NCBI RefSeq assembly: GCF_008704715.1
Contig: NZ_CP023689.1
Coordinates: forward strand, 3,162,001-3,226,000
Reading direction: 5' to 3'
Length of the DNA stretch: 64,000 bases
From: Streptomyces chartreusis
Lineage (GTDB): Bacteria > Actinomycetota > Actinomycetes > Streptomycetales > Streptomycetaceae
Shown here: positions 38,120 through 50,143 of the stretch, piece by piece
Layout of the letters: the number at the start of each line of letters is the position of its first letter
How positions within the stretch are numbered: position 1 is the stretch's first letter
Notes under the pieces: generated by a model
What the model was told of the DNA's origin: nothing
The model's input: only the letters and a program-made list of their open reading frames with translations
Database searches by the model: none
Program-made: the position numbers and the translations under genes

Positions 38120-38887
38120 TCAGAGGAACTTGGCCTTGCCCGGCCCTTCCTCGACGAAGCTGCGCATGCCCCGCTCCCGGTCCTCCGTCGCGAACAGCCC
38201 GGCGAACCAGCCGCGCTCGACCGCGAGGCCCGTCTCGATGTCCGTCTCCAGGCCCGTGTCGATCGACTCCTTCGCCGCGCGCAGCGCGATCGCCGGACCC
38301 TGCGCCAGCTTCGCTGCCCAGGCGTGCGCCTCGGCGTAGACCTGGTCCGCGGCGACGACACGGTCCACGAGGCCCAGCTCCCGCGCCTCGTCGGCCTTGA
38401 CCATACGGCCCGTGAAGATCAGGTCCTTCGCCTTGGACGGGCCGATCAGCCGGGCCAGCCGCTGGGTGCCGCCGGCGCCCGGGATCAGGCCGAGCAGGAT
38501 CTCCGGCTGGCCGAGCTTGGCGTTGTCCGCGGCGATACGGAAGTCCGCGCAGAGCGCCAACTCGCAGCCGCCGCCGAGCGCGTAGCCGGTCACGGCCGCC
38601 ACGACCGGCTTCGGGATCCGGGCCACCGCGGTGAACGACTCCTGCAGGCCCCGGGCGCGCAGGACCATCGCGGTGTGGTCCATGGCCTGCATCTCCTTGA
38701 TGTCCGCGCCCGCCGCGAACACCTTCTCCCCGCCGTAGATCACCACGGCCCGCACGTCGTCACGCCGGGTCGCCTCCTCGGCGAGCTCCTTGAGCCTGTC
38801 CTGGGTGGCGACGTCCAGCGCGTTCATGGGCGGGCGGTCGAGGCGGAGGGTACCGACACCTTCGGCGACTTCGAGATTCACGGTCAT
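38120..38887 (-). CDS. Enoyl-CoA hydratase/isomerase
   Basis: The product is 255 residues, a single crotonase domain. The oxyanion residues are in FAAGADIKEM and YALGGGCELALCADF. The two catalytic glutamates of true hydratases are present, in GGGCELAL and QPEILLGLIPGAGGTQRL. It hydrates trans-2-enoyl-CoA in fatty-acid beta-oxidation. The C-terminal hydrophobic/basic helix ends RSFVEEGPGKAKFL. No dehydrogenase or thiolase is nearby. Confidence 0.93.
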   Translation of the reverse strand: MTVNLEVAEGVGTLRLDRPPMNALDVATQDRLKELAEEATRRDDVRAVVIYGGEKVFAAGADIKEMQAMDHTAMVLRARGLQESFTAVARIPKPVVAAVTGYALGGGCELALCADFRIAADNAKLGQPEILLGLIPGAGGTQRLARLIGPSKAKDLIFTGRMVKADEARELGLVDRVVAADQVYAEAHAWAAKLAQGPAIALRAAKESIDTGLETDIETGLAVERGWFAGLFATEDRERGMRSFVEEGPGKAKFL

Positions 38888-38996
38888 GGAGGCAGGTTAA
38901 CGGGGACTAACGGCACGGGCTGGAGTGCGGTCAGTCACACACGGCCGGGGGTCTGGGGGTTGCCCTCAGGCAGACACAGCACGGGGACCAACGCGG

Positions 38997-39043
38997 ACGG
39001 CCCCGGTGCCGTACCTCACATCGAGGTCGTGCACCGGGGCCGT
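38997..39043 (-). terminator. Terminator of the L,D-transpeptidase gene
   Basis: ACGGCCCCGGTGC (38997-39009) pairs perfectly with GCACCGGGGCCGT (39031-39043), 18 bp beyond the stop codon at 39062. Confidence 0.9.
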
Positions 39044-39061
39044 CGGGCCGTCTTGGGGGAG

Positions 39062-40303
39062 TTATGCCTTCCACTTCTCCCAGGACATGTTCCAGCCGTT
39101 GAGGCCGTTCTCCGGCGCGACCGTCGCGTCGGCGGAGTTCTTCACGACCACCACGTCGCCGATCATCGAGTGGTTGAAGAACCAGGCGGCCGGCGTGCTC
39201 TTGTCCCACGCGCCCTTGACGTCACGCAGGCCGATGCAGCCGTGGCTGGCGTTGTAGTTGCCGAAGGCGCCGCCGCCCCAGTAGTTGCCGTGGATGAAGG
39301 TGCCCGAGTCGGTCAGGCGGGTGGCGTGCGGGACGTCATCGATGTCGTACTCGCCGTCGTAGCCGACCGTGTCGCCGTTCATCCGGGTCTGGACGAACTT
39401 CTCGGTCATGACCATCTGGCCGTTCCAGGTGTCGTACCCGGGCTTGCCGGTGGTGACGGGGATGGTCTTGACGACCTTGCCGTCCTGGGTGACCTTCATC
39501 TTCTTGGTCTTCACGTCGACGACCGAGACCTGGTTGCGGCCGATCGTGAAGGTGACCTTCTTGTCCTGCTCGCCGTAGACGCCGTCGCGGCCCTCGACGC
39601 CGTCGAGGTTGAGCTCGACGGTGACCTTCGTGCCGGACTTCCAGTACTTCTCGGGACGGAAGTCGAGGCGGTCGTTGCCGAACCAGTGGCCCGCGACCTC
39701 GACGGCCGGCTCGGTCTTGACGGTGATCGCCTTCTCGACGTCCTCGGGGTTGGTGATGCCCCGGTCGAAGCGGAGTGAGAACGGCATTCCGACGCCGACC
39801 TTCGAGCCGTCCTCCGGGGTGAACCGGCCGATGAAGGTGTTCTTCGGCGTCAGGGTGGTGAAGTCGGCCTCCTTGGCGGCCTCCAGGCCGTCGGCGTCCT
39901 TGGCGACCGCGTGCACCGTGTACTTCGTCGCGGCGGCGAGGTGCGTGGACGGAGTCCACGTGCCGCCGTCGCCGGATATCTTCCCGTCTATCGCGTTGCC
40001 CTTGGCGTCCTTGACCTCGACGTCCGTCAGCTTGCCCTTGGCCGCGGTCACCTTCAGCGCGCCGCTGGTGTCGACGGACTTGGCACCGTCGCCCGGCGCT
40101 ATGGTCACGACCGCCTGGGACTTCTTGGCCTCCGCGGTGCTGGAGTCCCCGCCCTTGCCGTCCCCGGCCCCTGTGTCCGAACCGCCGCCCCCGCCGCACG
40201 CGGTGACGGCGATCAGCAGGACGCCGGCCAGTGCCGCAAGGCCGGTGCGCCCGCGCCCTCCGCGCCCGTCAACCGACGCCCCCGATATCGGCCGCACGTT
40301 CAA
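39062..40303 (-). CDS. L,D-transpeptidase lipoprotein (Ig-like domains plus YkuD), copy A
   Basis: The product is 413 residues, taking a TTG at 40301-40303 because GGAG lies six bases upstream (a GTG two codons on is the alternative). A lipoprotein signal leads to a lipobox ending VTAC near residue 36, then a Gly/Ser/Asp linker. Two Ig-like domains (about 65-250) precede the YkuD catalytic domain (about 260-385), which has HGNYWGGGAFG and the active-site SHGCIGLRDVKGAW. It crosslinks peptidoglycan 3-3 bonds, or anchors proteins, outside the membrane. A C-terminal tail ends GWNMSWEKWKA. Its paralogue is immediately upstream. Confidence 0.93.
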   Translation of the reverse strand: MNVRPISGASVDGRGGRGRTGLAALAGVLLIAVTACGGGGGSDTGAGDGKGGDSSTAEAKKSQAVVTIAPGDGAKSVDTSGALKVTAAKGKLTDVEVKDAKGNAIDGKISGDGGTWTPSTHLAAATKYTVHAVAKDADGLEAAKEADFTTLTPKNTFIGRFTPEDGSKVGVGMPFSLRFDRGITNPEDVEKAITVKTEPAVEVAGHWFGNDRLDFRPEKYWKSGTKVTVELNLDGVEGRDGVYGEQDKKVTFTIGRNQVSVVDVKTKKMKVTQDGKVVKTIPVTTGKPGYDTWNGQMVMTEKFVQTRMNGDTVGYDGEYDIDDVPHATRLTDSGTFIHGNYWGGGAFGNYNASHGCIGLRDVKGAWDKSTPAAWFFNHSMIGDVVVVKNSADATVAPENGLNGWNMSWEKWKA

Positions 40304-40483
40304 GTCTTTCTCCCCTCCCCGGGTCTGGTCCGACCCGCGCCCCCGCGCGTCCACTGCGCGCATCGGCGCATATTAACCACAAGGTCAGGCCTGCCGGCGC
40401 CACGCGTTTGTCACCGTTCCGTTCCAACATCGTCGGGCCGCCCGACGGCCGGGCCGTCCGCCGCAACTCACCCCCCTGTCCGA

Positions 40484-41716
40484 TTACTTCACCGCACTAC
40501 CGCTCTTCCACTCCTTCCAACCCATATTCCATCCTCCGAGGCCATTGTCGGGAGCGACCTTTTTGTCATTGCTGCGGACCACCTCGACGACGTCGCCGAC
40601 CAGGCTGCGGTCGAAGAACCAGCCCGCCGGGGTCTCGGATCCGCCGCCCTTGACGTCCCTGAGTCCCACGCAGCCGTGGCTGACGTTGCTGTGGCCGAAG
40701 ATGGCGGAGTCCGCCCAGTAGTTGCCGTGCAGGAAGGTGCCGGAGTCGGTCAGCCGCATGGCGTGCGGGACGTCGGGGATGTCGTACTCGCCCTTGCCGT
40801 CCTTCTTCTTGAAGCCGACCGTGGCGCCGTTCATCCGGGTGAGCTCGAACATCTCGGTGACCACCATCTTGCCGTTGTAGGTGGTCATCTTCGGGGCGCC
40901 GGCCGTGACGGGGACGGTGGCGAGGAGTTCGCCGTCGCGGCGGACCTGCATGGTGTGCTCGGTGGCGTCGACGAGGGATGTCTGGTGGCGGCCGACGGTG
41001 AAGGAGAACGTCTTGTGCTGCAGGCCGTACACCCCGCGTGCTCCCTCGACGTCCCGCAGCCGCAGCACGACGGTGACGCGGGTGCCGGGCTGCCAGTAGT
41101 CCCGGGGGCGGAAGTCGAGGCGGGACTTGCCGAACCAGTGCGGGCGGATGTCCACGGCCGGTTCGGCGGTGACCTCGACGGCGCGTTCGACGGCGGCCCG
41201 GTCCTCGATCTCCCGGTTGAACTCCAGGGAGACGATCATGCCGGTGCCGACGGTGGAGCGGTTCTCCGGGGCGACGTAGCCGACGAACCGCTTGTCGGGG
41301 ACGTACGTGGTGAAGGTCGTGTGCCGTGCGCTGCGGCGGCCGTGGGCGTCGAGGGCCACCGCGTCGACCGTGTATCTGGCGGCCAGCGCGAGCCGGGGGT
41401 CCTCGGGTTCCCAGCGCAGGCCGTCCCCGGAGATCCGGCCCGGCACCGGGGTGTCCTGGGCGTCCTGGGACTTGACGACCTTCACCGACTCCAGGCGTCC
41501 GCTGGGCACCCGGACGAGCAGTTTCTCGTCGGGGCGCGCGCCCTTGGAGCCGTCGTCGGGAGTGACCCGGATGACGTCCTCGGGCGCCGGCGCCTTCTGG
41601 TCGACGGCGCCGCCGTCCGTCGTGCATCCGGCGGCCCCGCTCAGCAGCCCTGCCCATGTCAGTACGGCGGCCAATACGGCCCCCGCGCGCCGCGCGCGCC
41701 CTTGTACGTGCCTCAC
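40484..41716 (-). CDS. L,D-transpeptidase lipoprotein, copy B
   Basis: The product is 410 residues from GTG 41714-41716. The signal leads to a lipobox ending AAGC near residue 31. It has the same architecture as copy A: Ig-like domains, then YkuD with HGNYWADSAIFG and active-site SHGCVGLRDVKGG, and the matching tail GWNMGWKEWKSG. Copies A and B are clearly tandem duplicates that have diverged throughout; both active sites are intact. The 180-bp gap between them suggests separate promoters. Loss of the bulky residues after GGG in copy A compared with ADS here may alter substrate entry; that is speculation. Confidence 0.92.
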   Translation of the reverse strand: MRHVQGRARRAGAVLAAVLTWAGLLSGAAGCTTDGGAVDQKAPAPEDVIRVTPDDGSKGARPDEKLLVRVPSGRLESVKVVKSQDAQDTPVPGRISGDGLRWEPEDPRLALAARYTVDAVALDAHGRRSARHTTFTTYVPDKRFVGYVAPENRSTVGTGMIVSLEFNREIEDRAAVERAVEVTAEPAVDIRPHWFGKSRLDFRPRDYWQPGTRVTVVLRLRDVEGARGVYGLQHKTFSFTVGRHQTSLVDATEHTMQVRRDGELLATVPVTAGAPKMTTYNGKMVVTEMFELTRMNGATVGFKKKDGKGEYDIPDVPHAMRLTDSGTFLHGNYWADSAIFGHSNVSHGCVGLRDVKGGGSETPAGWFFDRSLVGDVVEVVRSNDKKVAPDNGLGGWNMGWKEWKSGSAVK

Positions 41717-42023
41717 GAAGACCCCAACGACCGGGGCGGCCCCGGGGAAACGTGAGTGCGGGGCGCCGCGCGACGTGTGCCGCAACAGCCAGGCGATCCG
41801 GCTGCGGGTCCGTCGTGGCCGGTCGCGCAGTTCCCCGCGCCCCTCGGGGGCCGGCCGGCCCCGGGAGCCTGCCGGACTCGGCGCTCGGCCGACTTCCTCA
41901 GGGTCGCTTGGCCATGCCGTGGGCAGAACATGTGGGAGGACGACGCGACGGGGAGCCGGGGTCAGGGACGACCGCGTGCTCTCCTTCCACGTTGTGTGGT
42001 CCGTGAGCCGTGGGAGGCCACAG
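41717..42023. other. Intergenic region between copy B and glgX
   Basis: The region is 307 bp between divergent genes. It holds one inverted copy of the dispersed GC-rich element (41801-41845) and the glgX ribosome site GGGAGG near 42011. I see no small gene or clear terminator. Confidence 0.6.
41801..41845 (-). repeat. Dispersed GC-rich element, copy 3 (inverted)
   Basis: On the minus strand the order is AGGGGCGCGGGG, AACTGCGCGACC, GGCCACGACGG, CCCGCAGC, the same segments in the same order as the copy at 1600. It lies in the promoter region shared by the transpeptidase and glgX. Confidence 0.85.
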
Positions 42024-44267
<2,244 letters not shown>

Positions 44268-44305
44268 GGCGATGTCGCGGCTCATTGAGGGGGCATTGCA
44301 AGGTC

Positions 44306-44542
44306 GTGAACTCCGCGGCCGGTTCCTGGCGGGACCTGTTCTGGCGGGTGCGGGCGGGCCGGGCGCTCAGGCGGGGCGACTGGAAGTACTACCGGGACGC
44401 CGACGGCAAGGACCACCTGTACGACCTGGCCCACGACAAGCGCGAGCAGGCCGACCGGGCCCCGGACGAGCCGGCGTTGCTCGCCGAGCTGAAGGCGTCC
44501 TGGGAGAGGACCGCGAACACCCTGCTGCCATACCCGTCCTAG
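44306..44542 (+). pseudogene. C-terminal remnant of a sulfatase gene
   Basis: This is an open frame of 78 residues with no N-terminal domain. Its sequence is the characteristic end of arylsulfatase-type enzymes: LFWRVR, ALRRGDWKYYRD, the HLYDLAHDKREQ segment and LLAELKASWER, ending LLPYPS. The catalytic domain with the formylglycine cysteine/serine motif is absent, and the frame upstream belongs to glgX in another phase. It is therefore a decayed fragment left by deletion next to glgX. Whether it is translated (possible GTG at 44306) is unknown. Its stop codon overlaps the convergent response-regulator stop by 4 bp. Confidence 0.8.
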
Positions 44543-45186
44543 CCGAGGATCCCCCGCTCGTACGCCGTCGCGACCGCCGCCGCGCGGTCGTTGACGCCGA
44601 GCTTGGCGTACAGGTGGGTGAGGTGGGTCTTCACGGTCGCCTCGCTGATGAAGAGCTCGCGGGCGATCTCGCGGTTCGGGGTGCCCTTGGCGACCAGGGC
44701 GAGGACCTCGCGCTCGCGGGCGGAGAGCGGCTCGTTGCCGGGGGCCCTCGGGGTGCGTACGGCCGAGACGAGGCGGGAGGCGACGGCCGGGGACAGGACC
44801 GTGCGGCCCTCTGCGGCGGCGCGGACCGCGGTGAACAGCTCGTCGCGCGGGGCGTCCTTCAGCAGGTAGCCCGTCGCGCCCGCCTCGATCGCGGGCAGCG
44901 TGTCGGAGTCGGTGTCGTACGTCGTCAGCACGAGGACCTTGGCGCGGGCGCCGGTGCGGGTGAGGTGGGCGATGGCCGCGACCCCGCCGCCGCCCGGCAT
45001 GCGCAGGTCCATCAGGACCACGTCGGGGTCGAGTGCGGCTGCCCGCTCCAGGGCCTCCTCGCCGCTCGCCGCCTCGCCGAGCACGACGAAGCCGGGCGCG
45101 GACTCGAACATGCCGCGCAGACCGTCCCGTACGACGGGATGGTCGTCGACGATCAACACGGAGATGGACGACTCGTCGCTACTCAT
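44539..45186 (-). CDS. NarL/LuxR-family response regulator
   Basis: The product is 215 residues. The receiver domain (about 8-125) has the acidic pair VDDHP, the phospho-acceptor aspartate in VVLMDLRMPGG and the lysine in GYLLKDAP. The C-terminal LuxR helix-turn-helix (about 150-210) reads LSAREREVLALVAKGTPNREIARELFISEATVKTHLTHLY. It works with the kinase encoded just upstream; the two genes overlap by 8 bp. The likely target is the ABC-2 efflux operon at the head of the same transcript. Confidence 0.95.
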   Translation of the reverse strand: MSSDESSISVLIVDDHPVVRDGLRGMFESAPGFVVLGEAASGEEALERAAALDPDVVLMDLRMPGGGGVAAIAHLTRTGARAKVLVLTTYDTDSDTLPAIEAGATGYLLKDAPRDELFTAVRAAAEGRTVLSPAVASRLVSAVRTPRAPGNEPLSAREREVLALVAKGTPNREIARELFISEATVKTHLTHLYAKLGVNDRAAAVATAYERGILG

Positions 45187-46432
45187 GGCGCACCAACGGT
45201 ACGCGAGCGGACAGGGCGGTGCCGCGCCCCGGCTCGGTCTCCACGGTGAGGCAGCCGGCCATGCGCTCGGCGCGGGCGCGCATGCCGGGCAGGCCGAAGC
45301 CGCCCGTGCTGCTGCGCTCGGGCAGGGCGAGCGGGTCGAAGCCTTCGCCGTCGTCGCGGATGTCGAGGATGACCTCGTCGCCGAGGAAGGACAGGGTGAC
45401 GCCGACGCGGGTGGCGCGGGCGTGCCGGGCGGAGTTGGACAGGGCTTCCTGGGCGATCCTCAGCAGGGTCGCGGAGACCTCGTCGTGGAGGTGTTCCGCG
45501 GTGCCGGTGACGGTGAAGTCGGCGCGGACGCCGGTCCGTTCGGACCACTCGGTGACCGTGCCCTTCAGGGCCTGCGGCAGCCCGTCGTTCTCCAGGGCCA
45601 CGGGGGCGAGGTTGTGCACCGAGCGGCGGGCCTCGCCGAGGCTGTGCCGGGCGAGGTCGGCGGCGCGGTCGAGGTGGGAGCGGGCGGTGGGCAGGTCGGG
45701 GGCGTTCGCGACGACCTGGAGCTGGGCGATGATGCCGGTCAGGCCCTGGGCGATGGTGTCGTGGATCTCGGCGGCGAGCCGGCGGCGCTCGTCGGCGACG
45801 CCGGCCTCGCGGGCCTGCACGAGGAGCTGGGCGTGCAGGGCCGCGTTCTCCTCCAGGGCCTGGTGCAGGGCCGTGTTGGTGCGTTCGAGCTCGGCGATGG
45901 TCTCGGCGCGGGCGCGGGAGCGTTCCTCCTGCTGGCTGGTGAGATGGCCGACGACCGTGAGGATGACGTTGTTCACCACGAGGAGTCCGGCGAACACCGC
46001 CCACTGCACCGGCTGGTGGAACGGCAGCCCGCCGGCCTGCGAGCCGGAGACGGCGATGGAGCAGGCGAACGGGCCGAGCCACCGCAGCCGCCGGCCGGGG
46101 ATCAGCTCGTCGGAGTCGAAGTAGCCGGTGACGGCGTAGAACGCGAAGAACGGGTTCAGCCAGGTCAGTACGAAGGCGAGCGCCCAGCGCAGCGTGTAGT
46201 AGACCGTGCCGGCGGTGGAGGGGCCCGGGCGGGTGCGGCTCGCCCGCCCCCACCACAGCTGGAGCGCGAACCCGGCGGCGACCAGCACCGCCACGGCGGT
46301 CCGCTCCGCCCGGCCGGGCATCAGTTCGGCGGTGGCGACGGACAGCAGGGTGCCGACCGCGAGCAGCCCGTAGGGCCCCTTGCTGCGGATGAGTTCCCAG
46401 CGCCGCTCGAGGTCGGTGTCCGCCGCGGTCAT
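45179..46432 (-). CDS. Sensor histidine kinase (HisKA_3/NarL-partner type)
   Basis: The product is 417 residues from ATG 46430-46432. The N-terminal 165 residues contain about five or six hydrophobic helices and almost no extracytoplasmic domain, as in DesK- or LiaS-like intramembrane sensors. A short coiled coil (EERSRARAETIAELERTN) leads to the dimerisation domain with the phosphorylated histidine in AAEIHDTIAQGLTGI near residue 222. The ATPase domain has SNSARHARATR, DDGEGFDP and GFGLPGMRARAERM. It would sense membrane-active compounds or membrane state. Confidence 0.94.
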   Translation of the reverse strand: MTAADTDLERRWELIRSKGPYGLLAVGTLLSVATAELMPGRAERTAVAVLVAAGFALQLWWGRASRTRPGPSTAGTVYYTLRWALAFVLTWLNPFFAFYAVTGYFDSDELIPGRRLRWLGPFACSIAVSGSQAGGLPFHQPVQWAVFAGLLVVNNVILTVVGHLTSQQEERSRARAETIAELERTNTALHQALEENAALHAQLLVQAREAGVADERRRLAAEIHDTIAQGLTGIIAQLQVVANAPDLPTARSHLDRAADLARHSLGEARRSVHNLAPVALENDGLPQALKGTVTEWSERTGVRADFTVTGTAEHLHDEVSATLLRIAQEALSNSARHARATRVGVTLSFLGDEVILDIRDDGEGFDPLALPERSSTGGFGLPGMRARAERMAGCLTVETEPGRGTALSARVPLVRHE

Positions 46433-46457
46433 GCCTCCAGTCTGCACGGCCGGCCGC

Positions 46458-47188
46458 CTACTCCCAGCGGAACCAGCGCGCGGCAGCCGCCGACAGCGCG
46501 ACGGTCCACACCGCCATCACGGCGAGATGGGACCAGCCGGGCCAGTCGCCCGCCGTGGCCGCGTCCAGGGCCTGCGCGGCGGCGCCGAACGGGGTGAACC
46601 CGACGATGTCGGCCATCAGATCGGGCATGGCCCGCACCGGCAGCCACACTCCGGCGGAGAACAGCATCGGGAAGAACACCGCCGTCCCGACGGCACCGGC
46701 GATCTTCACCGTGCCGGACACCGCCGAGATCACCGAGCCCAGCGCGAGAGCGAGAAGGACCGCGAGGACCAGCGCGAGCAGATAGCCGTACGGCTGTCCG
46801 GGCAGTCGTACGTCGTAGGCGAGCCGTCCGACGGCGAGAGCCAGCAGCGCGGAGAGCAGCGCGGCCGAGCCGTGTACCAGCATGTGGGCGGACAGCAGTG
46901 CCGACGGCCGGACCGGGGTGGTGGACATCCGGCGCAGGATGCCCTGTTCCCGGTAGCCGGTCAGGCCCACCGGCATCGCCTGCACTCCGGCGACGATCAT
47001 GCCGACCAGGACGGTCACGGGTACGTAGGTGTCGACGATGCGCAGGCCGCCGAGGCCGTCCTGGTGCTCGCGGAAGGCGGGGACGGCGCCCAGGATCGCC
47101 AGCAGCAGGGGCGGGAAGGCCAGGATCCAGAACAGGCTGCCCGGTTCGCGCGCGAACAGCCGGGCCTCGGTGCGCAGTACGGCGGTGT

Positions 47189-47192
<4 letters not shown>
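46458..47192 (-). CDS. ABC-2 type transporter permease
   Basis: The product is 244 residues with six hydrophobic helices, beginning MNTAVLRTEARLFAREPGSLFWILAFPP, the standard start of ABC-2 permeases in drug efflux. The second conserved region is GVQAMPVGLTGYREQGILRRMSTTPVRP (the contact loop for the ATPase), and the last is AVFFPMLFSAGVWLP. The ATG overlaps the ATPase gene stop (ATGA at 47189-47192). The kinase start follows 25 bp later. It forms the export channel with the ATPase at 47189. Confidence 0.92.
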
Positions 47193-48121
<929 letters not shown>

Positions 48122-48307
48122 GGCATCAGGGTCCCGGCGGGGCGGGCCCCGCCACATCGGCCGTCGCGCTCGAACGGGCATCCTCCGATCGGTTGATGGC
48201 GGCCGTACGACCCGTCGGACTTCCCCAGGTCGTAGGACCAGCGGCCGATCGCGGACCGGCCAAAACTCGGTGGGCAGTGTCAGTGGCGATCCGTAGGCTC
48301 GCTGCTG

Positions 48308-50143
48308 ATGGTGACTACACGTGCAACCCCCGAGGACAGGTCCGGACGATCCGCCGTACGTACGCTGCTGCGCCTGTGGCCGTACGTGCGGCCGGTGCGC
48401 GTGCGGCTGTTCACCGCCGCGGGCGTGGCGGTCCTCGCCTCGTGTCTGTCGCTGGTCATCCCGCTCGTCCTGAAGTGGATGGTGGACGGTCCGGTCGCCG
48501 ACCGGGATCCGGCCGGGGTGTGGCTCGGGGCGCTGTGTCTGCTGCTGCTCGGGTTCGCGGAGGCGTTGCTGTTCGGGCTGCGTAGGTGGCTGGTGGCGCG
48601 GCCGCTGGCGGGCGTCGAGGCGGCGATGCGGGCGGATCTGTACGGGCGGCTCCAGCGGCTGCCGGTGGCGTTCCACGACCGGTGGGCGTCGGGGCAGTTG
48701 CTGTCACGCGGCACGACGGATCTGATGCTGGTGCGGATGTTCCTCGCCTTCCCGCTGACGTTCCTGCTGGTCAACAGCGTCACGATCCTCGTCGGCGTGA
48801 TCATCATGCTGCTCCAGGACTGGACGCTGGGGCTGGTGATCCTGATCCCGGCCGTGCCCGTGATGGTCACCTGCGTGATCTTCGAGAAGCGGTACGCCGA
48901 GGTGGCGCGGCGCGCTCAGGACCAGGTCGGCGATCTGACGACGGTCGTCGAGGAGAGCGTGCTCGGGATCCGGATCATCAAGGGCTTCGGGCGGCACCGC
49001 AGTCAGGCGCGGGCGTTCCGGGAGCTGTCGGGGACGCTGCGCGGCACGGAGCTGCGCAAGGCCCGGCTGCTGGCGACGATCTGGGGCGTCATCGTGACGC
49101 TGCCGGAGGTGGCCATCGGGGCGGCGCTGGTGCTGGGTGCCGTGCAGGTGGCGGACGGGGAGCTGTCGGCGGGCACCCTGGTGGCGTTCCTGTCGACCGC
49201 GCTCGCGCTCAGATGGCCGGTGGACTCCATCGGGTTCCTGCTGGCGATGAGCCAGGAGGCGGCGACCGCGACGGAGCGGTACTTCGAGGTCATGGATGAA
49301 TCGCCGGAAACGGAAGCGCCTCTCAGGGGCGCGGGGCTGCGTCAATATGCGGCTCCGCCGCGGGGCGCGACCAGCCCCGACGAACCCGCAGCCGACAACG
49401 ACGGCCTCCGGTTCCACAACGTCCGTTTCCGCTATCCCGACGCCCCCGAGGACTCCCCTCCCACTCTCGACCGCATCGACCTGCACATCCGCCCCGGCGA
49501 GTCCATGGCCCTGGTCGGCACGACGGGCAGCGGCAAGACCACGCTCACGGCCCTGGTGCCCCGTCTCCACGAGCTGACGTCCGGCCGGATCACCCTCGAC
49601 GGGCAGGACATCACGGCGATGACCCGCGAGGAGCTGCGCGGACTCGTGGCCGTCGCCTTCGAGGAACCCACCCTCTTCTCGGCCAGCGTGGCCGACAACG
49701 TTCTCATGGGGGCCGGAGCGGGCGCGGGCGAGCCCGAGTTGGAGCGGGCGCTCGGCGTCGCGCAGGCCGCGTTCGCGCACGACCTGCCGCACGGGACCGG
49801 GACACAGGTCGGCGAGCAGGGCCTCAGCCTCTCCGGCGGCCAGCGGCAGCGCCTCGCGCTCGCGCGGGCGGTCGTCGGCCGGCCCCGGTTCCTCGTCCTC
49901 GACGACCCGCTGTCCGCCCTCGACGTGCACACCGAGGCCGCGGTCGAGGCGGCCCTGCGGGACGTGCTCGCGCAGACCACGGCCCTCATCGTCGCCCACC
50001 GCCCGTCCACCGTGCTGCTGGCGGACCGCGTCGCCCTGCTCTCCGACGGCCGCATCACGGCCGTGGGCACCCACCAAGAACTGCTTCGCGGCAACGCCGA
50101 GTACGCCCACCTGATGGCCGGACACGAGGAGACCGACCGATGA
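48308..50143 (+). CDS. ABC exporter half-transporter, heterodimer 1 subunit A (degenerate catalytic site)
   Basis: The product is 611 residues. Six helices (about 25-310) are joined to a nucleotide-binding domain (about 385-600) with Walker A GTTGSGKTT, Q-loop AFEEPTLF, signature LSGGQRQR and Walker B FLVLDDPLSALD. The catalytic glutamate after Walker B is Asp, the usual mark of the weak site in a heterodimeric exporter. The H-loop histidine (IVAHRPST) is kept. Between the membrane part and the NBD is an unusual 25-residue linker encoded by a dispersed repeat (see 49319). The stop overlaps the next start (ATGA), so subunits A and B are coupled. Confidence 0.92.
   Translation: MVTTRATPEDRSGRSAVRTLLRLWPYVRPVRVRLFTAAGVAVLASCLSLVIPLVLKWMVDGPVADRDPAGVWLGALCLLLLGFAEALLFGLRRWLVARPLAGVEAAMRADLYGRLQRLPVAFHDRWASGQLLSRGTTDLMLVRMFLAFPLTFLLVNSVTILVGVIIMLLQDWTLGLVILIPAVPVMVTCVIFEKRYAEVARRAQDQVGDLTTVVEESVLGIRIIKGFGRHRSQARAFRELSGTLRGTELRKARLLATIWGVIVTLPEVAIGAALVLGAVQVADGELSAGTLVAFLSTALALRWPVDSIGFLLAMSQEAATATERYFEVMDESPETEAPLRGAGLRQYAAPPRGATSPDEPAADNDGLRFHNVRFRYPDAPEDSPPTLDRIDLHIRPGESMALVGTTGSGKTTLTALVPRLHELTSGRITLDGQDITAMTREELRGLVAVAFEEPTLFSASVADNVLMGAGAGAGEPELERALGVAQAAFAHDLPHGTGTQVGEQGLSLSGGQRQRLALARAVVGRPRFLVLDDPLSALDVHTEAAVEAALRDVLAQTTALIVAHRPSTVLLADRVALLSDGRITAVGTHQELLRGNAEYAHLMAGHEETDR
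49319..49391 (+). repeat. Dispersed GC-rich element, longer variant, inside a coding region (copy 4)
   Basis: It begins CTCAGGGGCGCGGGG, then has CTGCGTCAATATGCGGCTCC, GCCGCGGGGCGCGACCAGCC and finally CGACGAACCCGCAGCC. The middle (ATATGCGGCTCCGCCGCG) is not in the short copies and can itself form a hairpin. It is read in frame as LRGAGLRQYAAPPRGATS in the linker of the exporter subunit. Confidence 0.85.
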
